A stretch of DNA of 26,801 bases from Podochytrium sp. JEL0797 (taxonomy: Eukaryota; Chytridiomycota; Chytridiomycetes; Chytridiales; Chytriomycetaceae). The notes beneath the pieces are model-generated. The model made no database searches. It saw nothing but the letters and a program-made list of their open reading frames with translations, and had not been told where the DNA came from. Location of the stretch: assembly GCA_027596195.1 (NCBI GenBank), contig JADGJG010000266.1, positions 1 through 26,801 of the forward strand. The letters are read 5' to 3'. Below, in pieces: positions 9,594 to 18,515 of the stretch (within the stretch, counting starts at the first letter, position 1; every line of letters starts with the position of its first letter). The position numbers were made by a program, and so were the translations under genes.

Positions 9594-11678
9594 ATGGAAC
9601 CATACCGTACCGAGCCCCACAGACCCTCGCGTCACGCGCCGTGTGAAAAGATTGACAAGAGAGACTCGAGCGCAACTCTCACGGAAATCGTGGATCCTCC
9701 GGTGGAGTTGCGTTTCCAACCGACAGCGAATACAGCGTCCCAAAAAAGGGTGCGTGGAGTGTGTTCTTTTTTCAAATATGGTTACGCGTTTTGGAAGACT
9801 CGCGTGTTCCGTGTGGGAATCCTGAACATCCGTCCTGTTTAGGTGAACAATGACGCGAAATCAGAATCGTGTTGCATCGCTGTTGATGTTCCTGATATTC
9901 AAGACGCGAATCTAAATCAGTCTTATGTTCCTGACGCTTTCCTTGCCAATAGCACCTCCTTGATTCAGAAATTTGAGCCTCGCACACAAAGCCACCATTC
10001 CAACAAATTACGCCAGATCTCCGATCACTATAAACACTTGGCTGAATCATCGCTTCGTAACCGCAACGCCACGCAAGCTATTCATTTTTTCACGAAAGCC
10101 ATCGAAATCTGTCTCACACCTACAGCCAATGACGTACTTCAATTCGATCGTCTTTACTCAAAACACTGTACCCCTGAGTACCTTTTCAAAAGGATGCAAC
10201 TAAAGGCTTCCTTTTTCGGCGTGTGGGATGTTCCCGAGCCTGAGCCTGTGGTGCCTGAAGCTGAGTTGTTTTGTGGAAGGGCGAAAGCGAGGATGGAGGT
10301 GGGAGAGTATTGGGCCGCTGTGGAGGACTGTGATGTTGTTGTGGAGAGGCTGTTGGAGAGTTTTGGGATAGAACCAGTGGTGGTGGTTTCTGAGCAGACT
10401 CAACGGGAAATTGCGGTGCTCGCGAGGTGGAGAAGGGGGTTGGCGAAGCAGGCCGTAGGAGATTTGGAGGGTGCGATGGGGGATTATTTGAAAGTTTTGG
10501 AGAGGGTTGGGGAAGCGGGGGGGTTGGTTTCTGGGGAGGAGGTTGCCAGGAGGATTCGAATCAATCAGAGGATTCAAGATCAACGCGTTCTGGATGAGCA
10601 GTTGGCTTTTGCGATGGCTAGCCAGGCTCTCTTGAGGGTAGATTCATGGAATGGAAGTAACCGGCTCGTGCAAACTGGAACGAACCTGTTTTCCTTCCAC
10701 ACCGACTCGGATAGCGAAACCGAAAATGATACCGCGTCTTCCCAGATGCAGCAGAAACTCTCCCACCTTCTCACCCGCATCATTAGCCAACTACGTGCCC
10801 ATGTTCTAGCCACTTTTGGACAAGAATGGACCCCTGATTCCGTTGGAGTGCTCGACCCAGACACGATTCTTGACACGAACGTTGTTCAAAAGCTTCTCAA
10901 GTGGAATATGGACAGTCCTTCCCTACGTGACGTGTTCCGAATCCAAGGATGGTTCAGCAACATCTTTGACAATCGCGACGTGGAGCTGTTGCATCCGAGT
11001 TGTGTGCCCGTCCTGCTCCCGCTTTTGACGAGTGCGGTTTCTGATCTGGGTGCGAACACGATGCAAATGGGAGCGAGAGGGAGAATAACGAGGGTCATGC
11101 AAGCGGTGGTGGAATGTACGAACGGGTTCGATGAATCCCACGCGTTGAGTGAGTTTCTGTTCCTGCAAACGGTGCAGATACTGTACACGTGTTTTTCGGA
11201 TGACGCGTGTTTGGTGGATGCTTTTGAGAGGTGTGCTGGGTCGAGTGTGGCTGTGGCGGTGTGGCAGGGGGTTGTGGGGGTGATTGTGCAGCGGTTGGAG
11301 GCGGCGAGGGAGTTGTTTGGGGAGGAGAGGGAGATGGCGCGGTTTAGGATGGGGAGGGGGTTGGTTGTGCCGAAGGTGGTGGTGCAGGGGTTGGGGGTGT
11401 TGGGGATGTGGGCTTCGCATGGTGTTGAAGGTGTGGCTGTGTTGGGAGAGTTGGTTGACTTGGGGAGGATTGTGAGGCTTGTTGGGGCGTGGGTGGAGGA
11501 TGTTGGTGGGTGTTTGAATGCGGATGAAGTTGTGCTGTGGTTGGGCAAGTTGGTGAAGGCGTTTGTGAGAGCTCGGGATTTGCGGGAGTTGGAGGGCGAA
11601 GAGATCAAAGCATTAAGAATGGTGGAGGAAAGTCTCGGTGAAGTTGAGGAATTGTTGGAGGGTGTTTCTCTCGACTGA
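9594..11678 (+). CDS. TPR-repeat protein with helical (armadillo-like) C-terminal region
   Basis: Two exons, 9594-9749 and 9843-11678, are joined across a 93-bp intron (gtgcgt...tttag) to give 663 aa. Without splicing the frame meets a stop exactly at the acceptor TAG (9840-9842), which supports the intron. Residues 1-52 are polar and low in complexity. A TPR-type array follows: about 107-142 (KLRQISDHYKHLAESSLRN...AIHFFTKAIEI), about 190-222 (AELFCGRAKARMEVGEYWAAVED) and about 245-280 (ARWRRGLAKQAVGDLEGAMGDY). The second half is alpha-helical and Val/Leu/Gly-rich, resembling armadillo-like solenoids. This order (TPR then helical repeats) is seen in UNC-45/TTC12-like cochaperones, but I see no diagnostic motif, so that is only a suggestion. 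Codon use turns strongly G-rich after 11230. The 3' end faces the DOMON gene with 34 bp between stops. Confidence 0.85.
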
Positions 11679-11712
11679 CTCTCTTTCTTCTTCTCATTTT
11701 CTAACAAAAAAT

Positions 11713-12540
11713 TCAAATAAAAACAACAAGAAGGAAAACAGCAAGAGCAACTGAAGCAAATATTTCTGATTCGGCTCTCGTTCCTTTGGATGTTGTGCTT
11801 ACTTTAGCAAAGTGATTTAACCCCTTCACAGACGCATCCCCAAAAAGCGTCACATTCTTGCAGGATCCTTTGGAAATGCACGATTTCGGTGCCCCATTGG
11901 ACCCGACAAGTCCAGTTGCGTATAAGTAACTGCGATATAGGTGAGAAAAAGGAAGAGAAATACGCAAAAAACATACGTCGCGTTGCCGGTTGTCATATTC
12001 AAAGACACCATTGGCGAACCCATCTCGAGCTCAATCGGTGCCGTTGATGCAATTATTGGACGCGTGAACACGACTTGGAGATAGTTGTTTGAAGTGTTGA
12101 AATCTGGTCGCAAAAGAAAAAAAAATTAGCCAGAGAGCTCACAAGCGGAAAAGAAATAAATTAAAATCGTTACAAGATGCCGTATGATTTACAACCAGCT
12201 CCGTGTCCATTGACGCGTTCTTGACCTTGGAAAAAGACCCGCCGAGGCTTCTGAACCTTCCCGCCCCGTGCAAAAACACAACGGGCCCACTGGGATCGGT
12301 CTGGTCTGGCATGGCCACATAAAGCTCCGAGCCACCCATCACTGGGAACGATTGGTTCCCTGGAAACCCGAATCCGACCCAAGATTTGTTGGTGTCGAGA
12401 AACGCGCTGATGCTGATTGTTGCAAAGGTTGAGTCTGGGGAAAGGACGGCGTTGTAAAAGAGGTTGAGAGATGCTGTGCAGGAATCGGTTGCCGCGAGGG
12501 GCAGGAGTGGGAGGGCGACAAAAAGGGTTGAGACTTTCAT
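11713..12540 (-). CDS. Secreted DOMON-domain protein, probably GPI-anchored
   Basis: Exons on the minus strand: 12540-12174, 12103-11977, 11929-11713 (236 aa; introns 70 and 47 bp). A signal peptide (MKVSTLFVALPLLPLAA) is followed by a DOMON-like beta-sandwich, recognised by WVGFGFPGNQSFPVMGGSE and the following YVAMPD strand. DOMON domains bind haem or sugar in redox or adhesion proteins; here no cytochrome b561 or reductase domain follows, so a function cannot be named. The protein has many N-glycosylation sequons (NKS, NQS, NAS, NHT, NTS, NMT, NAT, NVT). It ends in a hydrophobic tail (about 221-236, IFASVALAVFLLVVFI) without a cytosolic extension, typical of a GPI-attachment signal. Cell-surface location is therefore likely. 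The spliced frame is continuous at all junctions. Confidence 0.85.
11716..11721 (+). terminator. AATAAA polyadenylation signal of the TPR gene, abutting the DOMON stop codon
   Basis: The hexamer lies 38 nt after the TPR stop and directly next to the opposite-strand DOMON stop codon (11713-11715), so the TPR transcript probably runs into DOMON coding sequence. Confidence 0.45.
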
Positions 12541-12987
12541 TGGAGATTTACAATTTGTTAAAAAAAGGAAGATACGCCCAATAAAGAGAATAAATGGGTG
12601 GTTTCTACATAATCAAATTCAAGAGTACTTTTATTCTTCGAATCTTCTCTTTTTTCTTCTCTCATTTTTTTTTGCCGTTTTTTTTTGAAGGAGAATCACG
12701 ACCCCTGGGACAGGAATTGCTTTGATCTTGACAGCAATTGCAACATCTGATTGTATTCACCTAATTCAAATACGCGTGAATAAACTTCACATGAACCTCA
12801 ATCTTCCGATAATCCTACTTATTTTTTCATATACCTTCGATGGTAGCGAGGAAGGACCAAGGGGGTAAACACATAATCCATCACACGTTCGTCGTTTTAT
12901 CCACACTTCTTTGTGAGTTCGCCGACGTTTGCGAACAATAACGTCAAACAAAGATCAAAAAAAAAAGTCACCCACCCGCTTCGACCA
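12541..12987. other. Divergent intergenic region between the DOMON and 7TM genes
   Basis: About 450 bp with T-rich and A-rich tracts (near 12640-12690 and 12950-12970) and no convincing reading frame. It should contain both promoters; no specific operator or known binding motif could be assigned. Confidence 0.55.
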
Positions 12988-14114
12988 ATGTCAAACAACA
13001 CCACCATCGTCTTGACCTCCATGCCGCTGTTCCCTCCAACAGTCATATCCACCCAGGAATATGGTGTCCTCGGAATCCTCGCGGGATTGACATTGGAAAT
13101 CTCTGTCAGCGGCATCGTCTCGACGGTCGTTAAGTTGATCACGAACCCTCGCAACTTTTGGACTCTCGCCATTATTATGACTTTGTTTAATATCTGGAGT
13201 GTGGTGTATAACGTTCTGTTTGTTTGGACTTTTTTTTTGGGGCCGACGAATTGTGGGACGGGGCAACGTGCTGTTGCTGTTTCGGCGCACGCGTTTTATT
13301 TGATCTTTGGTACGCGTTTATCTTGCTTTTTGTTGTTGTGTCACAATGTTCCTGGATACGTCGTTTCTGAATTTCACTTTCTGAAATTTAGATTTGTTTC
13401 TGCTCTGCAAAACCTATGCCATCTCCGAAAACAACCGAGTCATCCTCATCATTGCTTGTCTAATCTTCACAAATCGTGCCGTCTGGGCCGTCTGGGACAT
13501 TGTGCAGTCCACCGGAATTTGGGATTCTGAGGAAGTCATTTGTGATTATTTTCAGTTTAGCTCTACAGCGATTGGAGCCAATACTGCTGATGTTATTTCG
13601 AATGTGTTTTGTACTGTTGCTGGGGTGATTGTGAATTGGGGGTTGTTTGGAAAGGGAGCTAAGGAGAATATCAATGTGTTGGTTCAGGAAAACAGTTGAG
13701 TTCTTCACCCGCCGTGTGCATTTCATAGGCACTAGTAGCTAAAAAATACAGGATTATATAGTCTTGCGCTCTGCAACTGTTCTCATCGTGAACGCGATTC
13801 AAATCAACGCGACTTTCACGTGCACAGATTCATACTTTGCCGCACTCGCCTTCCTGCTCCAAAACTACGTCTACGCGCGTTGCTTGAACGCCGAGTTGTT
13901 TTGGATTGAGGCCAAGATTCGGACGGGCAACACGGATTTCATGGCCTCTGGTCGGTCAGGCGGGTCGCAGCTGTCACGCAAAAATACGGTCCAGAAGCCC
14001 AATGCAGCAGAGATTATCAAGACTGTGGTTTCTGTTAGGGAGAGTTCTCCGGATGGGGTCGGTGGGGTGGCGTTGGGGAAAGAAAAGTCAATCAAGAAGA
14101 CTGCTGTTGCGTGA
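12988..14114 (+). CDS. Seven-transmembrane protein, receptor-like, family unassigned
   Basis: Exons 12988-13309, 13392-13694 and 13762-14114 give 325 aa (introns 82 and 67 bp). ATG 12988 gives MSNNTT; longer frames use only a GTG. For the second intron I chose the acceptor at 13761 (TATAG) because it alone restores the downstream frame (QENILRSATVLIV). Hydropathy by eye gives seven segments: around YGVLGILAGLTLE, FWTLAIIMTLFNIW, VAVSAHAFYLIFDLFLLC, RVILIIACLIFTNRAVW, ADVISNVFCTVAGVIV, ILRSATVLIVNAIQI and YFAALAFLLQNYVYARCL. A short N-terminus with an N-glycosylation sequon lies outside, and a Ser/Lys-rich tail of about 65 residues inside. No DRY or NPxxY motif or retinal-binding Lys context is evident, so it does not fall in a standard GPCR class that I recognise. 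It may be an orphan receptor or a lineage-specific membrane protein. Confidence 0.85.
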
Positions 14115-14150
14115 TCAGCTTTTTTCTTCATCGAATCTTAAGTATGTGTT

Positions 14151-14789
14151 TTACTCTGCTTTAATATCATCCTTGTCGTAATAAAACAGCCATTGCCGGT
14201 TCACTTCCTTCCCCCGGTCGCAATTCCAGCCTGGAATCGAATACGTGATTGTGACAACGCGTCGCCCCTCTCCTGCCTTCAACCACGTCTCTAGCTGTGA
14301 CTTCAACTTGTCCAGACCCATCGGGAGCAGATACAACACCATCACTGTCACCCCCAATGCGCAGAGGTCGACGTCGAACATATTGGATTCGATTACGGTG
14401 AAAACGCCCGGTGGGTATTGCGGTGCGATTTCTGAGCGGAGGTGGGTGGAGAGGTGGGGGTCCAGTTCGACGCCAATGACTCGCGCGGAGGGTAGCGTGG
14501 TTGTGGGGAGGAGGAGGGCTTGTTGGAGGATTCGGCCGTCACCGCATCCGAGGTCGCAGAGGATGTCGGTCGTGAGGTTTACGTTTGCAAAGAGGCATGC
14601 GGCAGTGGCGATTTCGAGTGTGCAGGGGACAAAGGGGGCAATGAAGTTTGATCCTTCCATCGGGATCATGTTGACGAGGGTTCGTGGGGCGGAGGTTTCG
14701 AGACGGGCAGTGAATTTGGTGCTGGCGTCTTCGGAGAAAAGGTCCGAGGAGTGCGGGAGGAAGTCGTCGTCGTCTTCAAATTCCGACAT
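14151..14789 (-). CDS. Class I SAM-dependent methyltransferase, FAM173/ATPSCKMT-like
   Basis: A single-exon frame of 212 codons starts with ATG at 14789. After an acidic N-terminus (EFEDDDD) comes the SAM-binding motif I, DLGCGDGR at 79-86, preceded by TLEIATAACLFANV as in methyltransferases that act near membranes or on lysines. A Rossmann-like continuation follows: VIGVELDPHL supplies the acidic residue that holds the ribose, then a beta-strand VTVMVLYLLP. The GSGDGR-type motif and the strand VLYLLP resemble the FAM173 (ATP synthase c-subunit lysine methyltransferase) group. Unlike those enzymes there is no obvious N-terminal membrane helix, so the substrate is not assigned. The stop lies 36 bp from the 7TM gene stop on the other strand. 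Confidence 0.8.
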   Translation of the reverse strand: MSEFEDDDDFLPHSSDLFSEDASTKFTARLETSAPRTLVNMIPMEGSNFIAPFVPCTLEIATAACLFANVNLTTDILCDLGCGDGRILQQALLLPTTTLPSARVIGVELDPHLSTHLRSEIAPQYPPGVFTVIESNMFDVDLCALGVTVMVLYLLPMGLDKLKSQLETWLKAGEGRRVVTITYSIPGWNCDRGKEVNRQWLFYYDKDDIKAE

Positions 14790-14905
14790 TGGTGTGAGAT
14801 AATCGAGAACGAGAAGGCAAGCTCAGACGGGAGGCGGCAGGTGGAGTGTGTTTCGAAGAAAAAAACAAAACATTGTTTGGCAAACAGACAACATCGAGGA
14901 AACCA

Positions 14906-15587
14906 TTAATGACACTGCAACCCACTGCTTCCTCCAACACTTCGCTTCACCCTCGCTTGAAACATATAAAACCCAAGTCCGCTCCCGCCCAGAATGGCCG
15001 CCACGAGCCAGCAATTCAGCGTCATAAACACAGTCATGATCACCAAGGACGAGAAGGAAGAAGCCACGTGGTATCCCGTTCGAAGCATATGGATACGTTC
15101 GAGCGAGCCTTTCGTTGAGCCCAAGACCTTTCCAACTCCCTGGGATTCGACCATGCCTGATTCCTCCGTATCGCCGTCGTTTGCGTCTGAGCGGCCGCGG
15201 TTGAGAATGGTTGTGTAGCGGGTTTCGAGGATGTTTCGCTGGAGCTGCAGATATTCGTGGCTTTGAAGAGAATCAGTCATCGCGATTTGTTGTTTTGGCA
15301 GCGTGGCAGTTGTCTCACCCGAACGACAGCGCAAAGATGGCCAGACAGAGGAAAAGCATAGAAAAGGGGCCGGTGGTTTTCCACGACGGGAAGAGAATTG
15401 TTGTTTCTGGTGTGGAGCGGGGTCAATTTCGATGCTCGGCAAGGAGGAGGGAGCACGCACCGAACGAGAAGGAAAACGTCATTGCCATGGAGTGGGAGCC
15501 AGAAGGCATTGCCGAGTGATCGGTGTGTGCAGCGGCTGTGTAGGCAGAGTGGTCCATTGCGGCGTGGTTGTGTGTCGAGTGGTCCAT
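14906..15587 (-). CDS. CTR-family copper transporter
   Basis: It is predicted to import Cu(I) across the plasma or vacuolar membrane as a trimer. Exons on the minus strand: 15587-15461, 15406-15319, 15260-14906 (189 aa; introns 54 and 58 bp). The first exon encodes a Met/His-rich N-terminus (MDHSTHNHAAMDHSAY..., then SHSMAMTFSF), the classic extracellular copper-collecting segment. Next comes TTILFPSWKT and TM1 (about 54-72), closely matching the CTR pattern before TM1. A cytosolic loop of about 60 residues precedes TM2, which carries the copper-selecting M147-x3-M151 (MTVFM). TM3 carries the GxxxG packing motif G164/G168 (GGSGLGFYMF). The protein ends in Cys-His, a common C-terminal copper handoff pair. 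All family hallmarks are present. Ctr1-like or vacuolar Ctr2-like location cannot be decided. Confidence 0.92.
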
Positions 15588-15647
15588 GTTTTCGAGGTGT
15601 TTTTTATTGTTTGACGAATATGCGCCTACAGCGTTGTTCGATTCCTA

Positions 15648-15993
15648 TTATCGCTTTGACCACGGATCCTTTGCATTCAGCTCCGAAGCCATCATCATCA
15701 GATCGTCCATCAGCCATTCCACGCTTCTTAGCTGAGCTTCTTTCGCGGCGATGTCCTGGGTAGGAAGTGTTAGTGGGAGCGTAGGTGGAGCACTGTAGTA
15801 GCTTAGGAACCTTCTTCAGCACATCTCTCTGCGCCCGTAGCGTTTCGAGACATTCCCCCTTTGAGGCATTCGCTCCATCGCCACTCGCTGCTTCTTCGAC
15901 TTTCAAACGAAGAATTTGCAGCGTTTCTTCTGTCACCGCATTCGTTCGCCGGAACTCGGAAGAAGCCTCGGATGCTGCAGCCAGTGCAGACAT
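15648..15993 (-). CDS. Small coiled-coil protein, unknown function
   Basis: Exons 15993-15811 and 15755-15648 (minus strand) give 96 aa across a 55-bp intron (gttcct...acccag). ATG 15993 is the only ATG before the conserved-looking part. The sequence is Ala/Glu/Lys/Leu-rich with heptad-like spacing (TEETLQILRLKVEEAA, then RAQRDVLKKDIAAKEAQL) and ends ASELNAKDPWSKR. Such short helical proteins are common among kinetochore, tethering and Mediator subunits, but I cannot assign one. If the intron is not removed the frame continues to 15604 with a less protein-like tail. The start codon is 66 bp from the divergent GT61 start. Confidence 0.65.
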
Positions 15994-16059
15994 GCGCTTT
16001 TTTTTGCGTTGTGTTCCCAAAAAAAATCCTTTCGAAACAGGGATTCAATATTGCCACAA
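15994..16059. promoter_or_regulatory. 66-bp bidirectional promoter/5' UTR region
   Basis: Only 66 bp separate the divergent ATGs of the coiled-coil gene (15993, minus) and the GT61-like gene (16060, plus). The interval has T8 and A8 tracts (about 16000-16028), which could exclude nucleosomes. No TATA box is visible. Confidence 0.5.
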
Positions 16060-17940
16060 ATGCCCAACCGCTTCCCCCAAGACAACTACTATCCATACCG
16101 CCAGTCCTTCCGGTTCTCAACAAGACAGACAGCTACCCTGGCCTCCTGGGTCGCTCTTTTCGTACTCTTATCGCTCGTGACCCTCCAATTGATCCATCTG
16201 ATGAATCCCAGCGACTTTGAACACCCCGATACAAACTCTTCCGAACAACTTCCGCTGCCCATCAACCCGGCCAAGAATCCATCCGCCCTTGTCGTCGAAA
16301 GCGTTGCGCAAAGTGCCAAGAGACCCGTGGCTCCCGATCTTTTCCTGTCCACGAACCAGCCCTTCAATCAACGCAGCGTGCGCCTACCGAATCCGGCCGT
16401 GGCTGATCCGAGTTCCAAGACAAGCGGGAATGCGATTGCGAATGCGGGTCCTGTGGCAGGAGGGCTGACGTCCAAAAATTCGAGGCGCTTTTCCAAGTTT
16501 CGGTGTGCTGGCAACGAGAAATCCATCGATGCGAGACGGGAGCGAGTGTGTGTGTTTGAGAACGTGTGTTATAATCTGGGGACGAAGGATTGGGCGTATT
16601 ATGTGAGTGCCTAATGTTATCAATTAGTCCGCACACTCCCATACCCAAACACCCCCCCCCCCCCCCCCCCCCCCCCCTTCTCCGATGCCTCTTCTTCGAT
16701 CCCTCTTCACGAATAGATCCGACCGGATTCTTCCCGAAAACCAATCCTGTTTGATCAATCCCGCGGCGAGCGATTCGATTTTTGGGATGAAGGGCTCGGA
16801 TTCGTTGCGCTTTCTGGATTCACTCAGGGACTCACGGACTGGGGACCAAAGGTAAATATAACCCCGTTGTATTCCTCTCCGTGTACGCGCAATCTCAAAA
16901 AATTCCGAAACGAAATTTTCATCCTGTAACAGGTCCATGCCTCCGTTTCACCGGCCATCACTTCCCCCGATTCTACAAAAACTTTGACGTCGCTCCATGC
17001 GCTGTTTCATCTTGCTGTTCATGATGATAACTTGGGACACCTCCTCTGGGAAGAAATGGGAGCCCTCTGGTACGACATGATCCGACTCAACGCGTTCAGT
17101 ACCGACTTGGTCGCCATGCACGCGCTCGAACCGCTCCCCGATCGAAAACTCAACAAAAAATTCCGCAATGCGTTCTTCAAGGCTTTGACGCCCAATGAAC
17201 CGGTTACGATGGAGACGTATTTGGACGGGTTTGGAAAGAGTGGGGTGGTGAAGGATGTGTGTTTTGATGAGTTGTTGGTGGGTGGGAATATGTTGCGGTT
17301 CTTTGAGAACTCGGGGTGGCATAACTTTGGGCATGAGCCGTTGTTTTATTCGCTCCGGAATCGGATTCTCGATGTGCATGGGTTGGATCATGATGCGCTT
17401 CCGGCCAAGCATCGGATTGTGTTTACCAATAAGACGGAGACGTTGAAGAAGCAGATGGATGGCGGGTTGGTGTCGAATCGCGGGGTGGCGAATTTGGGGG
17501 AGGTTGTGCAACAGGTTCGGCTTGCGTATCCTGCGGTTGAGGTGGTGGTTGTGGAGTGGCATAAGATGGAAATCAAGGAGCAGTTGGAGTTGTTGCAGGG
17601 GACTACAGTGTTTGTGACGCCAAGTGGCGGGGTGTCTACTTTGTTGCCGTTCTTGCCGGAGGGGGCGCATGCGATTGTGGTGGATTATTATGAGAGGAAG
17701 GGGGATCCTTATTATGGGACTGTGGCGAAAGCGAGTGTGTCGATGGAAGCGCCCATGTGGAATCATTGGCCGCACGTCAAGAAGCTGTATTATCAGGTTT
17801 GGGGGGCTGCGGATCTTGTGAGTGATGTACCGGGGAAGACGGTTGAGCAGGTGGATTGGAGGTATGAAGTGAGTACGCGGTTGGACGTTGGGAGGCTGAA
17901 GTCGTTGATTGAGACTGCTTTTGAGGATATGGAGCCATGA
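16060..17940 (+). CDS. Golgi type II membrane glycosyltransferase, GT61-like (DUF563)
   Basis: It is predicted to transfer a sugar in the secretory pathway; the acceptor is not known. Exons 16060-16602, 16717-16851 and 16933-17940 give 561 aa, all junctions in phase 0. The protein has a short basic cytosolic tail and one TM anchor (about 23-46, TLASWVALFVLLSLVTLQLI). A Ser/Pro-rich stem runs to about 145, followed by the catalytic region. Family features: RVCVFENVCYNLG at the start of the domain, the HDDNLGHLLWEE block (residues 256-267, the N..GH pattern of GT61), and VFVTPSGGVSTLLPFLPEGA near the C-terminus, where GT61 proteins bind the nucleotide sugar. EOGT and plant xylosyltransferases belong to the same family. 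The first intron (114 bp) is unusually long here because of a poly-C tract. A 275-codon open frame on the opposite strand is a shadow. Confidence 0.85.
16652..16677 (+). repeat. Poly-C homopolymer (26 C) inside an intron
   Basis: A run of 26 cytosines lies in intron 1 of the GT61-like gene, between donor 16603 and acceptor 16716. It may be a genuine mononucleotide microsatellite or a sequencing error in length. It does not affect the coding model. Confidence 0.9.
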
Positions 17941-18515
17941 GTTTTTGGATGCGGGGGGGTATTTCTTTTTTCCTTGTGCATAATACAGGCTGCGTTAGAA
18001 GTGAGTTCGTAGGTTGCCACCGGAACGTGCTTGCGCCACCCAATTCCAAAAATTCCACCTTTTTGGACTCAGTGGAGAACGAAATAGCATGCAGAACTGC
18101 ATTGGCCGCTGAAAAAGATGAGTGACCGACTCCCACAGGCAAGTGGCAACCGACGCCACTCTGACGCAATATCGGGGGATAAGATCAATTCGCACGTGCA
18201 AAGAGGGACAATTGAATTTTTTTCTCGGCTTGTGACTGCCGAAATCGCCACTTGGTCTGCAGCTTGTCGCTGTTGGCCTATGCCGCTAAGAAGCTCCTGT
18301 CCATAGTGCAAACCTATCAGGTTTCAATCGAGCCCGTTCAAGAGGCCGGCAGACTCTGAGCAGGCACTGGCAGTGGCGACAGGTGGCGAGGATTTTTCGT
18401 CACGGGATGTCGGCTTGGGAATCTCTCTTTAGCAAAAAAATTTCACTTTGCACGAGGGGAAAAGTACTTAACTTGGCCTTTCCCGCCTCTTCCAGCTTTC
18501 ATCAACCTCCACCAA
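17941..18515. other. Intergenic region upstream of the OPT transporter
   Basis: About 575 bp without a supported gene. The last 40 bases before ATG 18516 are CT-rich, as before several genes here. It should contain the GT61 3' UTR and the OPT promoter. I could not assign any known regulatory site. Confidence 0.55.

Noticed and set aside
9199..9825. 208-codon plus-strand frame upstream of the TPR gene
   Set aside because: Overlaps the first exon of the TPR gene in another frame, starts at a non-ATG region with low-complexity Gly/Arg/Glu sequence, and has no family features.
10886..11716. 276-codon open frame on the minus strand
   Set aside because: Opposite the G-rich part of the TPR gene; the Ser/Thr/Asn/Pro-rich translation is the complement of GGN/GTN codons.
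16948..17775. 275-codon open frame on the minus strand
   Set aside because: Opposite the GT61-like catalytic exon; its His/Arg/Pro-rich translation shows no family sequence.
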